A DNA stretch of 64,000 bases, taken from assembly GCA_010909725.1 (NCBI GenBank), contig JAACMV010000010.1:907501-971500 (forward strand), written 5' to 3'. How positions within the stretch are numbered: the first letter of the stretch is position 1; each line of letters opens with the position of its first letter. The notes beneath the pieces are model-generated. The model did no database searches, was not told where the DNA came from, and saw nothing but the letters and a program-made list of their open reading frames with translations. The DNA comes from Picochlorum sp. 'celeri' (Eukaryota; Chlorophyta; Trebouxiophyceae). A program made the translations under genes and the position numbers. Shown here in pieces: positions 39,694 to 49,693 of this stretch.

Positions 39694-42600
39694 TTACATG
39701 TATGTTTGCTTGTTGTTGATGTGATGAATTTGGGTATCAATCCCATGGATCCATCCCTGTTGTGAAAAGTATCCAAGGATGGTATCAAACAGGGTGAGAT
39801 TCTTCAAGGTGGATGAATCCCCGATGAGAACAAGCTTTGACTTTGCTCGTGTGATGGCGACATTGACTCGCCTGGCATCGTCCAGAAGTTTGCCTGGTGC
39901 TCGTGTGTCATTGGAGCGAACCAATGATACGATTACCATGTCCTTATCTTTTCCTTGTGCCTTATCAATGGTCAAACACTCGACGCCAAGGTTTTTATTC
40001 CGAACTTTGTCGATCAAAAGTGACACCTGACTTCTATATGGAGATATGACGGCCATGGATTCCTCTGGTACACCTGCAGAACGGGCCATCTCAATGAGTG
40101 TCATGGCAATGTTTGCCTCACCGTGATTCTCCACTGCTTCTCCTCTTGACAACTCTCTACATGCAGCTGCTTTTGTGTCTAAAAATACGACCGAGTTTTT
40201 CGGTTCAAGTGCTTGATACATCCATGCTGGTTGATCGTTTGGTATGCTCTGCATGCTGAGTTGAAGTTGGGACTCTGCCACCTCCTTGGTTCCACACTGG
40301 AGTGCACCACTGTACACGAATGTATTGGAGATGCTCTGAATATCTTTTGACATTCTATATTGTTTTGAAAGAGTCACGACAGCCCCTGGGTGCGCTTCAG
40401 CAAGGCGCGCAAATAGGGGAACTCCAAAGCCACCTTCCTCGGCAACCGGGTTTGACACAAGGGGTGGCAGCTGGTGGTGATCACCCACGAGTACAAATCG
40501 ATTTGCCTTTGTAAGTGGACCTAAAATTGCTGGCAGTGTTATCTGCCCGGCTTCATCCACAATGCACACGTCAAAGTCGCATCGCCTCAAAAGTGGATCT
40601 GTGATCCCCAGTGCCGAGACGCCAACCACTGGTGTGGATTTCATTAATGCATCAAAGTCCTCTGCGGTCTTTGCATTGTAGTGCGGCCCAGTTGGAAGGA
40701 AATTTAATAGGCCTTTATGAACTCGACCTTGTCGTCCGATTCGCACAAAATTGCTAAACCCTTGGGCTGCAAGCTTGAGCATGACATGATCGACAGCAGA
40801 GTTTGTGTAGGAAACCAACAGGACTCGCTTACCAATTTTTTCTAGAGCCCTGACCATGGCAATCACTGCAGTAGTTTTACCAGCTCCAGGCACGCCTAAT
40901 ATCAGAGAGTATTCTTGCTGCGTGAGAGAAATTCTAACTGCTTGCTCTTGCTCCTTGTTCAAGTTGAGATCAGAAACTTGCTCAGCAAGGACTGATGCCT
41001 GAAAAGATGATAGATCAGAGGAGCCATTAGGGGCTCGGAGGTCAACAATGAGCTCTCGAAGTTTTTTCCTCCTTTCATTGAGGCCAGGATTTTGGACATT
41101 ACTGAATAAACCAAACAGAAATGACCGCATTCGAGGAACCGTTGTGGCAACTTCTTCTCTATCCAATCTCCATGTCAAGTCCAACTCAACAATGCTTTTT
41201 CCAGAGTTCTTTGAATCTCCTGAAAGATCAACAACTTTCTTTCGTATGGGTTTGTCTGTGTGTACAATGACCTTGTCATCTTCCACTGCATGCAGGTGTC
41301 CTCTGGATACACCCACAGGTCCATTCTCGATACTAATCATAAGTGGCTCTCCATAGGGCATGGTGCTGGCCAGGATTTTGCCGCCGTTCCGTTTCATGAA
41401 CGTATACAGTCTACCTTTGATATTAAATCCGTTATGGCCTTTGCTAACCCATTCTGCATCCGCCACTTCGACAAGGGAAACATCTGCTATGCATCTGCCT
41501 AAACGCTCCCTTTCTCTGCCTGACATGGACCAAATTTCATGCCTATTTCCTGCGGTTGATTCTCCTTCAATATCAAGAAGTCTATCCCATTTAGCTAAAA
41601 ACATCTTATCGCTTTCACTGAGGTGGCCAGTTTCCATGTCATAGGCAGTTTTAAGGTTTTTGTAGGCTGAGCTTGTCTCTGGCAACCCTTCAAGAAATCC
41701 CTCCGCAGTTCCTTTGGAGCGAGATGCATGTGTAAGCGCACACGTGCTTCTTTCGTAGCAATACGTACACATGTGTTTTGTTTGAGAAAGAGGCGGGAGT
41801 TCGGACCGAGCTAGGGCAGCAGCTACGTCATTTCTATTTGCCAAAATGCAAGACAGCAGATTATCATCACGCTTTACCAGAGTCGGGGAGGCCGTCTCGG
41901 ATTTGTACAACAGCATTCCATATGGCACATGAGATCCATATCTCTCCTCGAGTGCAAGCAAATAGAGAAGTACTTGGGCAGCATCAGTATCTCTTGGCAA
42001 GCCAGACTTGATTTCCAAGGGAGCAAAACTCTCAACAGTTGAAGGGTTTGTCCCGATTGATGGATTTGTAAATTTCGCTTTCAACAAAAAGGTACTGTCG
42101 ATGAAACCTTTGAGTCCATACGAAGGAGATATGATGTACTCTTCAACATCTGCTATGTCTTGAATGCAGGCAACTGCACTCTGATTGCCAAAACCACTGT
42201 TTAAGTTGCATTTGTTGTTCGTCGTTGGTTCCTGACGAACAAATCTATTCAAAAAACTGCACATGAAACATAGACATCAGTTGTATTGGCATCGCAAAAA
42301 GCAAGAACCCTCCTTGCAACGAAACATACCTGAGTGTTGATGGGATGGTCTCATGAAGCCACGACGAGGCCTCCTCTGCGCTCAGTTCTGAATCAAGCAA
42401 CTGCTCAGGCATTGAAGACACAATCTCTTCAATTATACTCTTGATCTGTCCACTTCGTCGATACCCATGTAACAAAGCATGCTGCACTAATTGATGATAC
42501 ATCACACCTTTCACAGCTGCTGCAGTCGTCCCCTCACCTGTAATTCTCTCTGATAGATAGCCTTTTCGATGACATGCAGATGACTGCGTGACACGTGTTC

Positions 42601-44031
42601 CCCCCAATAAAATGTCTGGGAAATGAATCAAGAATCCGGGGTGGCCAATACCAATGGTACAATGTACCTCTGACCCAATCTCATACTGCTCTGCATTAAT
42701 CAAATTGACTGGATCACCTGCTCTGTAATCCCCGCCATCCCAAGGAGACAGGAGGCGAACATGCACCATTTTATTCTGCAAAAGATAGATATATGCCATG
42801 ATTAATAATGAAATGACATCATTCAATCATACAAAGAACGCACGTATTCGTTTGTCTTCCGCAAGGAAAGCAAATACCCTGAACTATCACATGCATATGA
42901 GGCAACAGTGCATCTGACCGTGGATATTATCTGGTGCCCCATAGTACCTTGTGCCTGTGCCTTTGAAACCTCCTCTCTCTTTACGACATCGGCAGTGGGT
43001 GTTGTATCATGTTCTTTATCCACACCTTCTTCCTTCTTCACAACACCAGGCCTGGCTGCCAGCGCTGCTGCTTCAATGGCATCCAAATCATGGGACAGAA
43101 TGTCTTCGTCAGAATCTGAATCATCACCCCATGACGCTCCAGCAGGAATCACCTCTTCTTTCACAGTCGTATTCGTTGTCTCTGTGCGTGTAGCATTATT
43201 TTTCTCCACAGACGTTTCAACATGTGATGCCTCCTGTCTCCCACCAGTCACCATCACATCTTTGCGCTGTTCAGATTTTTTCTCAGACGGCTGTGTGTGT
43301 GTCTTCATCGCCAATATTTTCGACTGCAGCGCATTGCAGCACTTCATGAGAGCGGCAGCAGCAGATTTTTTGTCATGGGGCTTGCTCTTCCCATCCAACA
43401 AAGGAGACTCTGATATTCCCATGGTCTCATCATCTTGACCCTTTTGTCTTTTCCGTGGCCCTTGCACAGCCATGGAAACATCCCCAACCACATGTTCAAC
43501 ATCAGCTATTGTATACAAATCCTGCAGACCATCTCGTCCACCCTCCCCAGCCATGCCCTGCTGCATCACAGGCTGACTGGACAAGAACTTTTTCTTCGAC
43601 GACGAAGGAACTGACACCAGGCTTGGCATTCCACCACCAGGCGTCTCCAATCTCCCCTGCCCACCAGAAACCCTCCGATCATATGGACTCCCATTCCATA
43701 CAACCCGTCCAGCATCCCCAAGAAGAATATCTTGTGTTGAAATCCCATCCCGTTCCTCCTTATCCCCCTTGTCTTCTACACATCCATCCTCCCTCTCAAC
43801 AACCTGACCAACGTTTTCCACAGGCTGATTCTCCTTGTTCCCAACCTCTTCAACATCCACGACCACCTGCTCATCATCCAACAAAGAAATCACAGTCTTA
43901 TCTTTACTGTTCTGCCCTTTGAGATCAAAGTAATTCAGTATCCCAATCTCAGAGTTCGCAGGAGGATGGCTGTCGACCTGTTTCTTCGCGTTTGTTCCTG
44001 GCTTCCGGGACAGCCTCGACCGCCTACCCAT
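39694..44031 (-). CDS. DNA2: DNA2 replication helicase/nuclease (3 exons)
   Basis: Exons complement 42844-44031, 42330-42775 and 39694-42256, with introns of 68 and 73 bp, giving about 1398 residues. DNA2 trims long Okazaki flaps and resects double-strand breaks. After a disordered N-terminus of about 360 residues come an OB-like region and the RecB-like nuclease: SACHRKGYLSER with the first cluster Cys, FIDSTF, the catalytic PLEIKSG near 622, and MCTYCYERSTC for the other three 4Fe-4S ligands. The superfamily 1 helicase has Walker A GVPGAGKTTA near 1000, DEAGQ, GDHHQLPPL, TIDKAQGKDKDMV and NVAITRAK. The weaker GTGCGT donor of intron 1 is the least certain boundary. Confidence 0.93.
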
Positions 44032-44210
44032 ATCACACAATCTTCTTCTTTCAACTATTGTCAAAACCAACTCAACGGATCAACTCAACGGAAACGATTC
44101 GACCTCAACAACCTATCAACACCTAATCTCATTCCACGGATACATCGACAATACGCTCCATGGCTGTACTATATGCTTTCTTGATATTATATAAAAATAA
44201 CAGTGTGTTT

Positions 44211-44390
44211 TTATGGACAAGAATCCATCATTTCTACGATATTGTACTCGCGTGGGAATTTCAAACTGACGCCAGGGCGCCTGTATACTCGCTGCCTGTC
44301 AACCAAGGCGTTTGATAGGAATTCTTTATTATTATGCTTGGGCATGAGAACCTTGAACAGCATGGCACCATGCCCAGACTTTTGAGGCAT
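44211..44390 (-). CDS. Possible small protein, unrecognised
   Basis: A 59-residue ORF on the minus strand from ATG 44390 to TAA 44211, between the DNA2 and bS16 genes. The composition is protein-like: basic, with SGHGAMLFKVLMPK and RQRVYRRPGVSLKFPRE. It could be a small organellar ribosomal or membrane-associated protein, but I cannot match it to a family. A longer overlapping minus-strand ORF in another frame (44261-44557) looks less natural. It is listed because the region has no other explanation. Confidence 0.35.
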   Translation of the reverse strand: MPQKSGHGAMLFKVLMPKHNNKEFLSNALVDRQRVYRRPGVSLKFPREYNIVEMMDSCP

Positions 44391-44647
44391 ATACCCTCAA
44401 GGAACGCATGCATCAGTGTCATCAGACCATTCTGAGACCCACGAGTGCCGCATTCTGTGGGGCCACCCACCTGTCGACTGCTGGTCGCATGCAAGGAACT
44501 GTGACCGCTGAGGCGTGCCCTTGGAAGGGATGGTCCTGTCGATCGGAGACTGGCCACTCGTTGCCACGATATCTAAACAGAGCATCCCCATCGCCAGCGA
44601 ATCATGCAAATTATTTTCGATACACGTGAGGAATAGAATAGATTGCC

Positions 44648-45235
44648 ATGAACGCATTGTCGATGAAAGCACATGTAGCCCAGACGCAGAGTCTGCAGAG
44701 GGTACAGGTATGTCTACTTTGATGTTCTTGCGCATGCATTGGGGCAATGCGTATCATATATTGGAAGAATTTAATATGTCATAATAATGTGGGGGGAGTG
44801 GGGGGATATCGTTGTGGGGGAGCGTGGTAGTAGGGGGGGCCTGTAGGCTGTGCCGACATTGCGCTGCGACATGTATCTCCCTGGACTGGGTATATTTTGG
44901 CACATCGGGGTACTATTTGACACATTTGATGATTTTATGTGTGAATGCAGGGTGCTGCAAGCAGGACTGTTGCCAGAACACCGCTCGTGGTGGAAAATAG
45001 AGTGGCTATTCGCTTCACGAGGATGGGGCGTAAGAAGCTGCCTTTCTACAGGATTGTTGCCATTGATTCCAGGAAACGTCGCGATGGTGCTCCATTGGAG
45101 TATCTTGGGTGGTATGATCCAATGAAGAAGGAAGCCAATCTCAATGCTCCAGCGATTAGAAAGTGGCTCTCAGATGGGGCCAAGCCATCCGAGACTGTGT
45201 CTGGGTTGTTGAAGAAGGCCATGGTTATTGAATGA
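44648..45235 (+). CDS. rps16: Ribosomal protein bS16, plastid, nuclear-encoded (2 exons)
   Basis: Exons 44648-44707 and 44951-45235, with a 243-bp intron (donor GTACAG|GTATGT, acceptor GTGAATGCAG). About 114 residues. bS16 is a bacterial-type small-subunit protein. [33 protein letters not shown] and [15 protein letters not shown] are the family hallmarks. The exon 1 product, [20 protein letters not shown], and the start of exon 2 form a transit peptide, so the protein is organellar; plastid is more likely than mitochondrial but not proven. The intron is two to four times longer than most others I could place and contains long G runs. Confidence 0.9.
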
Positions 45236-45533
45236 TTAGATTTTCGTAGTTATTGTATAGTGTAATCATGAACAAGTAATGCTATTATTATGTACACTAC
45301 TAATATGAAATCGGGTGTCATGACAACAAGTCTTAAATCGTCCTAATAATTTAGTCGAGTACAGTAATATTACATTTAATCGCGCTAGAATGGGAAGAAA
45401 ATGGTATGTGAAAGTACCAAAGGTATGAACAAGTCTCAAAATATCTAGGAAAAAAACAATAGTGTTGAGATGGTTGCAATGTCATCTCTCTCTCTCTCAC
45501 CTCTAGGTTGGCTTCTAGGGTAGTAGCATCTCA

Positions 45534-46700
45534 TTAGCATCGTGCCCGTTTGCGGGAACTGCTGTCATCAGACGCAAATTCCGGGTCCTTCTCCACCAGA
45601 ATGTGGATAATCCTCCTGTCCTCTGTCCACCGCTCGAAAATTATTTTGTCACCCACATCAAGTCCAATGCTTCGCGCTGCTGAGCACCATCCTGTGGTGA
45701 GTCTGTTATGTCTCTGTCTTGAAGACACAATGCCTTCATACTTGACATTGTGGTTCCTTCCAAAGACATCCACAAGAATAACATCATGTTTGAAAACGGA
45801 TTTGAATTCGTTTGATTTCTTCATTTCTTCAACGTGCTTTGGTATGGGGGGTAAAAGTTTGGATGCCATTTCTGCCGTAACGTTGAATCGAACCAAGTAG
45901 GATGAATTTGTCATTCTCTTTTCTACCCGTTCAATTGGACGGCCGTACTCACGAACCAAACGATCCCTGAGAATGTCAAAAGCAGGCGGACCCGATGTCT
46001 CCTTGTTGATCAGGGATTGATCAACTCTGTTTTCGTATGCTCCCGCCAAGACGGAATCAGCCAGCTTCTGCTCAACAGGATTCTTATATCCCTGCAATTC
46101 TTTCACTGGGCCACTCAAGAAACTGGGTCTGGCAGTATCGTCTCTCCTCTTCTCAGCGTTGCCCTCATTTTGCAATGATGATAGCTTTTCAGATACAAGA
46201 GATAGCAAGTCCATATTTCGCGTCTTACTGGCATCATTCATTCTCTCCTGTTGTTGAAGAGTGTGCTGGCCAGGATTTTGTGGCATAAAGTGCTGGGGGA
46301 CAGGACTGAACGCACCCATTCTTCCTGCCGCAGGCACGACGCCATTCCGCTTATGATCCTGACTTTGAGCAATTTGCTTTGGAGATGTACTTTCCAGCAA
46401 CTGCTGCGCCTGTTGCCGCTGTTGGGACAAGCCTATAAGCTCCACCATCTGCTCATAGTACTTCTTCTGCAGCATACTTTGATGATTCATTATCCTTGCT
46501 TGCTTCTCACGATAGTCTTGTACCGTTTGCAACACTGAAATCATATTTGGAATATCGATCGTCCCATACTCGTCTTCGATCCTCTTCAAAATCTGGAGCA
46601 TTCTCAGATGCGATTCCAAATCACTCTGCTCCTTCACCGGTTGCTGGTTTGGTCTATCGCCAACCATGGCTTTCTGCAGTTTCGACATGTAGCCATCCAT
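45534..46700 (-). CDS. B3-domain transcription factor
   Basis: 388 residues from ATG 46700. The frame is open to another ATG at 46850, but the intervening bases end in a TGCTTTTACAG acceptor and begin beyond an AAG|GTATGT donor (near 46868), so I read them as a 5' UTR intron. The C-terminal third (about 280-385) has the B3 fold pattern: HDVILVDVFGRNHNVKYEGI, LTTGWCSAARSIGLDVGD and KIIFERW. This plant-lineage DNA-binding domain places the organism in the green lineage. The N-terminal part is helical (LESHLRMLQILKRIEDEYGT) with Gln-rich stretches. Targets are unknown. Confidence 0.78.
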   Translation of the reverse strand: MDGYMSKLQKAMVGDRPNQQPVKEQSDLESHLRMLQILKRIEDEYGTIDIPNMISVLQTVQDYREKQARIMNHQSMLQKKYYEQMVELIGLSQQRQQAQQLLESTSPKQIAQSQDHKRNGVVPAAGRMGAFSPVPQHFMPQNPGQHTLQQQERMNDASKTRNMDLLSLVSEKLSSLQNEGNAEKRRDDTARPSFLSGPVKELQGYKNPVEQKLADSVLAGAYENRVDQSLINKETSGPPAFDILRDRLVREYGRPIERVEKRMTNSSYLVRFNVTAEMASKLLPPIPKHVEEMKKSNEFKSVFKHDVILVDVFGRNHNVKYEGIVSSRQRHNRLTTGWCSAARSIGLDVGDKIIFERWTEDRRIIHILVEKDPEFASDDSSSRKRARC

Positions 46701-47490
46701 CTTGTCACTGTAAAAGCAATATATATGACATATCGTTGCATTAGCACTCTCCTTGGGCTTGAGACGCGGTGTTAGGTTACCAAGTGGTGAGTCTCCCAGC
46801 CCGAGATTCACCAGGTCCCATGGTGCCAGTACACTCCTATCTGAACTCATAAAGACATACCTTATATGTTTATATATCAATTCAGGGGTCGCTTGGGTGC
46901 ATTATCTCCTCGCAGAGCGCAAGGTGGTGTAAATGTCGACTCGAGTTTTCCCGTACACAACGGGCTTGCTGCTGACGGCCCGAGGGATACGCGTCTGTGC
47001 AAATTCTCAAACCTTTTAATAATTTGAATTGATTTATGCGCTGCCATCGCACGATTGCGTGCATTAACATCGTGGCCAACCCCAAATATTCATCGTGGCG
47101 TCGTATTATTCCATTCCCACAAAACACTCGCTTCAATGGGACACGAATGCGTCTTTGCCCCGCAGGCGCATACAGGTGCTAACACCTAACACACCCCTAA
47201 CACTCTAGCACATCTATCGCCACATCTACACAGACGCGGGGAGAGAGATGGCACGAGAGATTATCCCTGGGTATGCTTTTGATGAATACAAGGGGCAGAA
47301 ACATACAACACATGTTGCTTGTTAGAAAGAGAAAACCGAGAGGAAACCGAGGGGAAACCGGGTGGAAACCGAGAGGAATCCGAGAGGAAACCACAAGGAA
47401 ACTAACAGGATGAAACCACAAGGAAACCAAACCAGCAGTATCCACACGTTCCGAAGACCAGATACCTTTTACATTTCAAATTCAACACGA
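46701..47490. other. Intergenic region with 5' leader and an 11-bp minisatellite
   Basis: 790 bp between the B3 gene start and the NDUFV2 stop, both on the minus strand. The first 170 bp probably hold the B3 gene's leader intron. At 47330-47430 lies an imperfect tandem array of an 11-bp unit close to AGGAAACCGAG. A CTAACAC tandem is at 47179-47204. Short ORFs here lack protein-like features. Confidence 0.4.
47330..47430. repeat. 11-bp minisatellite
   Basis: About eight to nine imperfect copies of AGGAAACCGAG (variants AGGAATCCGAG, TGGAAACCGAG, AGGAAACCACA). They lie about 60 bp downstream of the NDUFV2 stop, so probably in or near its 3' UTR. Confidence 0.7.
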
Positions 47491-48381
47491 TCACTTTTGC
47501 TCTGCTTCAGCTTCCAAATCTCTACAATATGGGCCAGGAGGAGGCCCAACAAGGGTCTGGGTACCTTGGCTGGGAACCCAAGCACCATTCGCAACAGCCC
47601 CAGCAGGCTCAGCTTTAGACCTATGCTGAGAGCCAGGCTTTGGTTTCTTCCCCGCCTTGATATCATCAATTATCTGTTTGGCATCCTGTGGAGTCAAATC
47701 CTCGTAATAGGTGTATGAAAATCCCTCCACACCTTGAGTATAGTCTGCAATGGCAATCATTGGAGCATTCACGCATGCCCCCATACACTCCATCTCACCC
47801 AGCGTAAACATCCCATCCGACGTTGTCTGCCCATAGTCGACACCTAGATGCTCCTTTAATGCCCCATAGATACCCTTGGCACCCTGGAGCATGCAGGGTG
47901 TTGTCCCACACACCATCACATGATACTTGGCAATCTTTGATCTATTGAACATGGTATAGAATGTAGCCACCTCAAACACACGTATCTCTGCCATGCCAAG
48001 AACCTCTGCCACCTTCCTCATCGCATTCAATGACAGCCAACCATCATTCTGCTGCTGTGCCAAATCCAACACAGGAATCACTGCAGACTGCTTCCAATTA
48101 TCCGGATACCTCGACAGTATCTCCTCAACCCGCTTGTAATTCTCTGGTGTGAAGTCGAATGGTGTATCGTTATTATTATGTGCCTCGTCCCTGTGGACAT
48201 TGAACACATCATGACTATTCGTTGCATACGACCTCCACACCCCAGATACACCTGCGCAAGCTTGACATGAGGAAGATGTCACAGTTGAATAAGATTTGAC
48301 TCCGCTCTCGGTGATTGCGCTCGAATACCAGGCCAGAGCTCTCCGTGCAACCTGGTTCCTCAGCAATCGAGACATACTCAT
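47491..48381 (-). CDS. NDUFV2: NADH dehydrogenase (complex I) 24-kDa Fe-S subunit
   Basis: 296 residues from the ATG at 48381, one exon. NDUFV2 holds the N1a 2Fe-2S cluster in the N module beside NDUFV1. A mitochondrial presequence of about 55 residues precedes [19 protein letters not shown]. All four cluster ligands are present, in CGTTPC and [19 protein letters not shown] is the family signature. It ends in a Pro/Gly-rich tail ([11 protein letters not shown]), as in other eukaryotic 24-kDa subunits. NDUFS1, the partner N-module gene, lies 13 kb away. Confidence 0.95.
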   Translation of the reverse strand: MSMSRLLRNQVARRALAWYSSAITESGVKSYSTVTSSSCQACAGVSGVWRSYATNSHDVFNVHRDEAHNNNDTPFDFTPENYKRVEEILSRYPDNWKQSAVIPVLDLAQQQNDGWLSLNAMRKVAEVLGMAEIRVFEVATFYTMFNRSKIAKYHVMVCGTTPCMLQGAKGIYGALKEHLGVDYGQTTSDGMFTLGEMECMGACVNAPMIAIADYTQGVEGFSYTYYEDLTPQDAKQIIDDIKAGKKPKPGSQHRSKAEPAGAVANGAWVPSQGTQTLVGPPPGPYCRDLEAEAEQK

Positions 48382-48865
48382 CTGCACTCGAGAACCAACG
48401 GTCGCGGTGTTATTTGAATTATTTCAGCAAATTTTCAGTATTTAGAGTGTGGGTATTCCGAGCTGAGTCGATGATACCGAAAACCCAGGGTACTTCCGTA
48501 CTTTGTATAATAAAAAAATCGACGCCATGTCCACTGGAAAGAAAGAAAGAATGCGTCAGCGTATTCTTAGCGTTGGGTCCTCGACAAACTGGTACATAGA
48601 TGAAATTCCTTGGTAAAATTTCTGTAGGAATAGTGGAACAGAAAAGGATACGAGCAAGAACGTGCGTGGATTTGGGAACACGTTCTTCCTAGATTAGGAG
48701 TCCCATTTCTCTGGGAACCAATACTCCGTCTTTGATGCACGCGTGCATAGAATAGAGGGATATCATACCATATATACCTAGATATTCGGTCACCCGGACT
48801 GACTGGCTGTCGTGAGGAGGATTGGAGTTCCGAAGACGGTCGAGCATTCGTAGTAGGAGAAAACA
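48382..48865. promoter_or_regulatory. Divergent promoter region, NDUFV2 and CUE-protein genes
   Basis: 484 bp between outward-reading genes, with a CATATATA box at 48769-48776 about 90 bp before the CUE-gene ATG. No RNA gene or convincing ORF is visible. Confidence 0.35.
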
Positions 48866-49693
48866 ATGAATATAGCAGTGGAATCTCCACCGACAGTACA
48901 CGAGAAGCGACGTAGTCTATTATTTGAGACGCAAGAAGAGCGAGTGCGAAGGCGGAAACGATTTGGGACGGACGTAGGAGTTGAGGGTGAGCAACTACCA
49001 CCAGGTGGTGGTCGGGTTCCGTTTGGAGAGCGGAGGAATCAGTTTGAGGGTGTTCATCACCCTGTGCAGAAGAGGTGCCGTGGAGGGGAAGAGTATAGTG
49101 TGAGTGCAAGGGAGCGGGTGTACTCTGTTCGCGCTGTTCATGAGACATTGTTGAAGGCGTTAAAGGGGTTGTTTCCTGGTATGAGTGACGAAACCATTGC
49201 AAATGTTTTGGAAGAGTTTGGGGAAGATGTAGATGCAGCTATTCGTCGATTGAATGAGTTGCAGATTTCGAATGCGGTGGAGTCAAAAGAGAGTGAAGAG
49301 CAGCATGAAGGAACGTCACAGAGTGCAGATGATTGGATTGATATGCTTGTACAGCAAATGTCAATGGCTAAAGATGTAGATGATGCGAAGCAAAGAGCGT
49401 CAGAGGTGTTGAAAGGGTTTGAAGGTGTAGTGCTGAGGCATGCTTGTCCACAAGGGGTGGAGTCCATGCAGAGGGAAAATACACTGCTGAAGCGGGCTGT
49501 TGGGATTCAGAATTCCAAGATTCACGAGTTGTCTGAAAAATGCAAGAATGTGGATGAAATGTTATTGAAGTTTGAGGAGCTGAAAGAGAAATGCCATCAT
49601 TTGGAGCTTCAGAATTACTCACTGCAGCTTCACTTGAAGCAAGCAACGTGTCAAGATAATGTTGCTGCGCACCCAAATCCTGATGTGTTTTGA
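48866..49693 (+). CDS. CUE-domain (ubiquitin-binding-like) coiled-coil protein
   Basis: 275 residues, one exon. A basic N-terminus of about 90 residues precedes a CUE domain at about 92-133: LKGLFPGMSDETIANVLEEF then GEDVDAAIRRLNEL, with the MFP-like FPGM and terminal LL-type motifs. Plant homologues with this layout (CUE plus a C-terminal coiled coil) are annotated as ubiquitin-system Cue proteins. The coiled coil here spans about 200-260 (ENTLLKRAVGIQNSKIHEL). Its stop codon directly abuts the stop codon of the convergent TTC27 gene (no gap), so the 3' UTRs must overlap the opposite coding regions. Confidence 0.85.
   Translation: MNIAVESPPTVHEKRRSLLFETQEERVRRRKRFGTDVGVEGEQLPPGGGRVPFGERRNQFEGVHHPVQKRCRGGEEYSVSARERVYSVRAVHETLLKALKGLFPGMSDETIANVLEEFGEDVDAAIRRLNELQISNAVESKESEEQHEGTSQSADDWIDMLVQQMSMAKDVDDAKQRASEVLKGFEGVVLRHACPQGVESMQRENTLLKRAVGIQNSKIHELSEKCKNVDEMLLKFEELKEKCHHLELQNYSLQLHLKQATCQDNVAAHPNPDVF

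Noticed and set aside
48567..49202. 211-codon minus-strand ORF upstream of NDUFV2
   Set aside because: It lies opposite the CUE gene and has no recognisable domain.
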